Of a DNA stretch of 64,000 nt, positions 60,949-64,000 are shown one piece after another. The DNA comes from Arthrobacter yangruifuii. Its GTDB lineage: Bacteria; Actinomycetota; Actinomycetes; Actinomycetales; Micrococcaceae. Made by a program: the position numbers and the translations under genes. The stretch is from NCBI RefSeq assembly GCF_009192775.1, contig NZ_VTFX01000006.1, positions 62,001 through 126,000 on the forward strand, read 5' to 3'. Each line of letters begins with the position of its first letter. Position 1 is the stretch's first letter. A model generated the notes under the pieces. It saw nothing but the letters and a program-made list of their open reading frames with translations. It searched no databases and had not been told where the DNA came from.

Positions 60949-62297
60949 TGAACAACGTTGCCCAGGGGAACATGACCAAGCAACGCATCGAAGGCGTTGA
61001 TGCGGCCAGGGGGCTGGCGCTGGTGGCCATGATGGCGATCCATATCCTGCCCGGTTGGAACGACGACTTCGAACCGACCTTTTCCTGGCTGGTTTTCGCC
61101 GGCCGGGGCGCGGCCCTGTTTGCCCTCCTCGCCGGGGTGTCCCTTGCCTTTATGTCCGGCGGGCAGTACCCCGCTCGGGGAACCCGGATGACGGCGGCCA
61201 GGCTGGGACTTGCCGTCCGTGCCGTTTTGGTCACGGTCATTGGACTGCTGCTGGGGTACCTGGTGGTTTATGCGCAGGTCATCCTCGTCTATTACGGCGT
61301 AATGTTCCTGCTGGCCCTGCCGCTGCTTCGGCTGCGGGTTCGGACGCTGCTGGCCCTTTCCGCGGGTATAGCCCTGACGGCTCCCGTGCTGATGCAGGCA
61401 ACGAGGGATTCACTGGCGGACATGGGCGGGGTGGAACCAAACTTTTCCACGCTGGCGCAGGCGCCCGGGGACGTGCTGGGCCAGGTGCTGCTCTCCGGTA
61501 CCTATCCGGCGTTGCCCTGGATGGCCTTTGTCTGTGCAGGCCTGGCCGTTGGAAGGCTGAACCTTGCCGAGAGGGCGGTGCAGATCCGGCTGGTCCTGGC
61601 CGGTGCAGGGCTTGCCGTGGTCACAGCGGTCCTGTCCACGCTTCTCCTGGGACCGTTCGGCGGGCGTGAGCAGTTGGAGACTGCTGCCTCTGTCTGGTCC
61701 AGCAACCCGGAGGAGGCCGTGAGCGACATCCTCATCTGGGGGCCGGACCCCACACTTCCCACCGACTCCTGGTGGTGGCTGACCACCCTGGCGCCGTACT
61801 CCAGCACGCCGTTGGTCCTGCTTCATACCATCGGCACGGCCGTGGCCGCCCTCGGGATTGTCCTGCTGCTCAGCCAGGCAGGCATACTCCGGCCACTGGC
61901 CGTCCTGGGAAAGATGACCCTGACGTTGTACTCACTGCACCTGCTGCTCCTGGCGACGGGCATGCTCGAGGACCAGCCGGTGCTGTGCCTGGTTGTCCAG
62001 TTGATTATGGTGGCTGCCTTTGCCTATACGTGGCAGCAGTTCACCTCGCAGGGACCGCTGGAGCGGACCGTATCTGATGCGTCAAAGTGGGTCCGCAGCA
62101 GATATTTGGAACACGCGGAGACGCCGGCGGTAAGCGAAACACCTACGAACCGTGTGCAAGGCCAACCGGCCGCACGCCGGACCGGAACTTCCGGTCCACC
62201 GCCTCCTCCCGCCACACCGCCATCCATTGGCGGACGGCGGCAGGCTTTGGAGGCGGAAGGCCGTAGCCGGCGCAGTAGAAACCGTCAGCACCGCTGA
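60942..62297 (+). CDS. HGSNAT-like membrane acyltransferase, copy B
   Basis: A 451-residue paralogue of copy A: GVDAARGLALVAMMAIHILP, AALFALLAGVSLAFM, YYGVMFLLALPLLRLR, DSWWWLTTLAPYSSTPLVLL and GKMTLTLYSLHLLLL. About ten hydrophobic segments, then a Pro/Arg-rich cytoplasmic tail of about 60 residues absent from copy A. The start overlaps the dapA end by 7 nt. Co-expression with the NRPS suggests acylation or transport of its product; substrate unknown. Confidence 0.85.
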   Translation: MVVNNVAQGNMTKQRIEGVDAARGLALVAMMAIHILPGWNDDFEPTFSWLVFAGRGAALFALLAGVSLAFMSGGQYPARGTRMTAARLGLAVRAVLVTVIGLLLGYLVVYAQVILVYYGVMFLLALPLLRLRVRTLLALSAGIALTAPVLMQATRDSLADMGGVEPNFSTLAQAPGDVLGQVLLSGTYPALPWMAFVCAGLAVGRLNLAERAVQIRLVLAGAGLAVVTAVLSTLLLGPFGGREQLETAASVWSSNPEEAVSDILIWGPDPTLPTDSWWWLTTLAPYSSTPLVLLHTIGTAVAALGIVLLLSQAGILRPLAVLGKMTLTLYSLHLLLLATGMLEDQPVLCLVVQLIMVAAFAYTWQQFTSQGPLERTVSDASKWVRSRYLEHAETPAVSETPTNRVQGQPAARRTGTSGPPPPPATPPSIGGRRQALEAEGRSRRSRNRQHR

Positions 62298-63394
62298 TGC
62301 TGTTGCCTGTCCTGTTCCGATCAGGTTCTCACGCAGGCCGAACCGTCCGGGCATTGGCGGCCGTTGCCACGGGATCCCTCCTGCTGGCAGCGCCGGCGGC
62401 GGCCGCACCGCAGGAGTCGGACCCCTGTGCACGGCTGAGCGCGGGAGAGGTGAGGTATGACGTGGCAGGCGCCCAGCGGGTCACTTTCACAACGGCTGAG
62501 AAATACGGAGCCACGAAAACCCGAATCACCGGATGCGTGCGGCGGGGCGACGGCTACGAGCTGGAGTGGGAGTCCTGGGGGTTTAGCGGCCGCAACGGGT
62601 TTGCGCCGCCGGGCAGCATGTGGGAAAACACCCTGTACTCACCCACCGGCTCCTTCACCCTCACGGAAGCCCTGGGGCGCAGCGACCCCGGAACCGGGCT
62701 GACTTACCACACAGTGACACGGGGCTCGCGGTGGGGCGGGGAACACGGGCCCACCTACAACCAGTACTTCGAGGGCAAGGGCGGGCCCGCGGATGAGGAT
62801 CTCTGGCGGTATATGGGACAGGGGTTATACGAGCAGGCTGCGGTCATCAATTGGAACCGTCCGCCGGATATGCCCACGCGGCAAGGTGCCTCCTTCGCCA
62901 TCTTTTTCCACGCCGGCTATGCGCCCACCTGGGGGTGTATTTCCACCGACCTGTCTACGGTGGTGCGCCTGCTGAAGACCGCGGTCCCCGGAGACCGCAT
63001 GGTTATGGGAACCGTGGATGACGTCTTTACCGCATCCACCGCGGCGTCCGATGCCGCCGCTTCGGCTGCAGCGCGGGCAGAGGAGAAGGCCGAAGCAGCG
63101 CAGGAGCGGACCGATGCCCTGACCACCGGTGCCATGACCTTGGCGGCGCTCGCAGTGGGTGCCTTCCTGGTGCGGCTGGCCTTCCGCGGGATGGAACCCA
63201 AAGCTCCAGCCGTGCCGCCGGCACCGCAGGGCCCGCCCGTCCCGTCGGGGACGGAGGCACTCCCGGCTGGGGCCGAGGAGCCCCATATAGAGCAGCCCCA
63301 TATAGAGGAACCCCACATAGAGGAACCGCACATGGAGGAAGGCCCGCCCGATCATCCTCAGGCCCACCACCCTTCCGACAACCTGAGCCGTTGA
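62297..63394 (+). CDS. Exported L,D-transpeptidase-like (YkuD) protein with membrane anchor
   Basis: A 365-residue protein. N-terminal signal (RALAAVATGSLLLAAPAAAA, then PQ), catalytic domain with the YkuD pattern His-Gly then Gly-Cys in FFHAGYAPTWGCIST, a Lys/Ala/Glu coiled segment, one membrane segment (MTLAALAVGAFLVRLAF) and a C-terminal tail with EPHIE repeats. L,D-transpeptidases crosslink peptidoglycan or attach partners to it; the Ser-His-Gly-Cys core is altered, so activity is uncertain. TGATG overlap with copy B. Confidence 0.8.
   Translation: MLLPVLFRSGSHAGRTVRALAAVATGSLLLAAPAAAAPQESDPCARLSAGEVRYDVAGAQRVTFTTAEKYGATKTRITGCVRRGDGYELEWESWGFSGRNGFAPPGSMWENTLYSPTGSFTLTEALGRSDPGTGLTYHTVTRGSRWGGEHGPTYNQYFEGKGGPADEDLWRYMGQGLYEQAAVINWNRPPDMPTRQGASFAIFFHAGYAPTWGCISTDLSTVVRLLKTAVPGDRMVMGTVDDVFTASTAASDAAASAAARAEEKAEAAQERTDALTTGAMTLAALAVGAFLVRLAFRGMEPKAPAVPPAPQGPPVPSGTEALPAGAEEPHIEQPHIEEPHIEEPHMEEGPPDHPQAHHPSDNLSR
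63278..63337 (+). repeat. Four 15-bp tandem repeats encoding EPHIE-type units
   Basis: Units read EPHIE, QPHIE, EPHIE, EPHME. The first two copies share CCCCATATAGAG; copies 3 and 4 have diverged slightly. The repeat lies in the C-terminal tail of the YkuD-like protein, after the membrane segment, and offers a regular His-Glu spacing that could bind metal. Confidence 0.85.
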
Positions 63395-63459
63395 TACTGC
63401 GGCTGCTCCTCTAGACTGACAGTGTGAGCCACACACCTGCCGCCGCTGGAACAGTCTGA
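63391..63459 (+). promoter_or_regulatory. Possible promoter with an 11-codon leaderless upstream frame
   Basis: TTGATA (63391-63396), 15-bp gap, TAGACT (63412-63417), then a GTG at 63424 exactly 7 nt downstream starts an 11-residue frame (MSHTPAAAGTV) whose TGA is directly followed by the ATG of the next gene (TGAATG). This could couple translation of the small protein to a leaderless leader. The promoter spacing is sub-optimal. Confidence 0.35.
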
Positions 63460-63630
63460 ATGGACGCCGACGCCATGGAGGCCGGCCGGACCCTGTACGA
63501 GGAACGGATGGCTTTCCTGCCCGGGCTCTGGATGCCGGAGGCACCGGACTGGGAGGACCTTTCGGAAGAGGACCGGCACCGCTGGATCCGGACTGCCTTG
63601 GAACTCGAAGCCGGCAGCGGAACGGACTAA
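63460..63630 (+). CDS. Small acidic protein of unknown function
   Basis: A 56-residue protein: MDADAMEAGRTLYEERMAFL, then PGLWMPEAPDWEDL and a helical end (RHRWIRTALELEAG). Codon positions show the usual third-base GC bias. It is Trp- and acid-rich. No clear ribosome site is present, but an upstream frame ends at its ATG. Family not recognised. Confidence 0.6.
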   Translation: MDADAMEAGRTLYEERMAFLPGLWMPEAPDWEDLSEEDRHRWIRTALELEAGSGTD

Positions 63631-63693
63631 CCCGGACGAATAGTCCCCGGACTACGCGCCCGCACGGGGCAGCACCATGGCAGGCTCTCCGCT

Positions 63694-64000
63694 ATGCAGC
63701 AGGCCCGAGAGCAGCAGGACGCGTCCGTCCCCGCCCACGCCGCCCCTGACGCGTACATCCCCGGACACGGCACTGCAGAGGTGCACATCAGCGGCTATGA
63801 CCTGAGGCTGGACTACAGCGTCCGGTCCAACCGGTTGAAGGCCATAGCCCTCCTGACCGGGACCGTGCGGGTTCCCCCGAACACCAACACCCCGGACACC
63901 AATACCCTGGAGCGGATCAGCCTGGACCTGGACCGCCCGCTGCGGGTGGACGAAGTGCTGCTTTGGGTCCGCACCGGCACCGCCATGGCTGTGCGTTCCT
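63694..64000 (+). CDS. N-terminal part of an M1-family metallopeptidase (partial)
   Basis: The first 102 residues run to the window end. DAYIPGHGTAEVHISGYDLR, YSVRSNRLKAIALLTGT and LERISLDLDRPLRVDEVLLW match the N-terminal beta-saddle domain of M1 aminopeptidases. The zinc motif HExxH lies beyond the window. A downstream role in turnover of the NRPS product is conceivable but unsupported. The ATG at 63694 is the first in frame. Confidence 0.7.
   Translation, partial: MQQAREQQDASVPAHAAPDAYIPGHGTAEVHISGYDLRLDYSVRSNRLKAIALLTGTVRVPPNTNTPDTNTLERISLDLDRPLRVDEVLLWVRTGTAMAVRS

Noticed and set aside
63278-63337. Short regular repeats considered as a CRISPR array or integration site
   Set aside because: The 15-bp units are contiguous, in frame and encode EPHIE repeats; there are no spacers or cas genes.

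Overview
The window is high-GC DNA from an actinobacterium, most probably a member of the Micrococcaceae close to Arthrobacter. This rests on codon bias, leaderless ATG/GTG starts placed about 7 nt after -10-like hexamers, a VapB-like/LytR_C gene pair, paired HTH and Clp_N genes, an Acr3/ArsC arsenic operon and a one-piece OpgB-like phosphoglycerol transferase. It reads as chromosomal. I saw no rRNA, tRNA, CRISPR array, transposase or phage gene. The taxonomic call is inference.

Layout. 1-0.5 kb: the tail of a probable ArsR-type regulator and a small coupled gene. 0.5-6.4 kb: a minus-strand two-component system followed by a ferric/sugar-phosphate type ABC importer. 6.4-12.2 kb: an EAL phosphodiesterase, a WYL regulator with a VOC protein, a PhzF protein, a PadR-HAAS pair, and a membrane protein of which a decayed partial copy lies at 6.5 kb. 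12.3-16.5 kb: an amino-sugar operon (DeoR-type repressor, SIS isomerase, BadF-type kinase, EamA/GRP permease). 16.7-21.3 kb: an arsenic island (arsR, acr3, arsC, a FAD oxidoreductase with a cysteine-pair tail, arsO). 21.3-28.1 kb: an amino-acid permease, then an SDR / serine hydrolase / self-sufficient P450 catabolic operon with its TetR. 28.1-33.1 kb: a dinB/tetR scar, an SDR with an MmyB-type regulator, a membrane protein with TetR, and dinB. 33-43 kb: a phosphoglycerol transferase, a quinone oxidoreductase, galTK, a Clp_N/HTH pair, an MFS pump with TetR, and an unknown membrane protein. 43.3-49.3 kb: an old-yellow-enzyme reductase and a four-gene cassette (methyltransferase, acyl-CoA-dehydrogenase-like protein, PIG-L deacetylase fused to a methyltransferase, GT2). 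49.3-53.5 kb: housekeeping and unknown genes.

53.5-64 kb is the most interesting stretch. It holds a 4'-phosphopantetheinyl transferase, a Pls/PosA-type single-module NRPS with a multi-membrane C-terminus (the family that makes cationic homopoly(amino acids) such as epsilon-poly-lysine), a dihydrodipicolinate-synthase homologue overlapping it by 4 nt, and two paralogous HGSNAT-like membrane acyltransferases, one on each side of the NRPS. An L,D-transpeptidase-like exported protein, a small protein and the start of an M1 metallopeptidase follow. A lysine-family isopeptide polymer made from aspartate-pathway precursors, activated by the local PPTase and perhaps acylated or attached to the envelope, is the simplest reading. 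The product and these later roles are inference.
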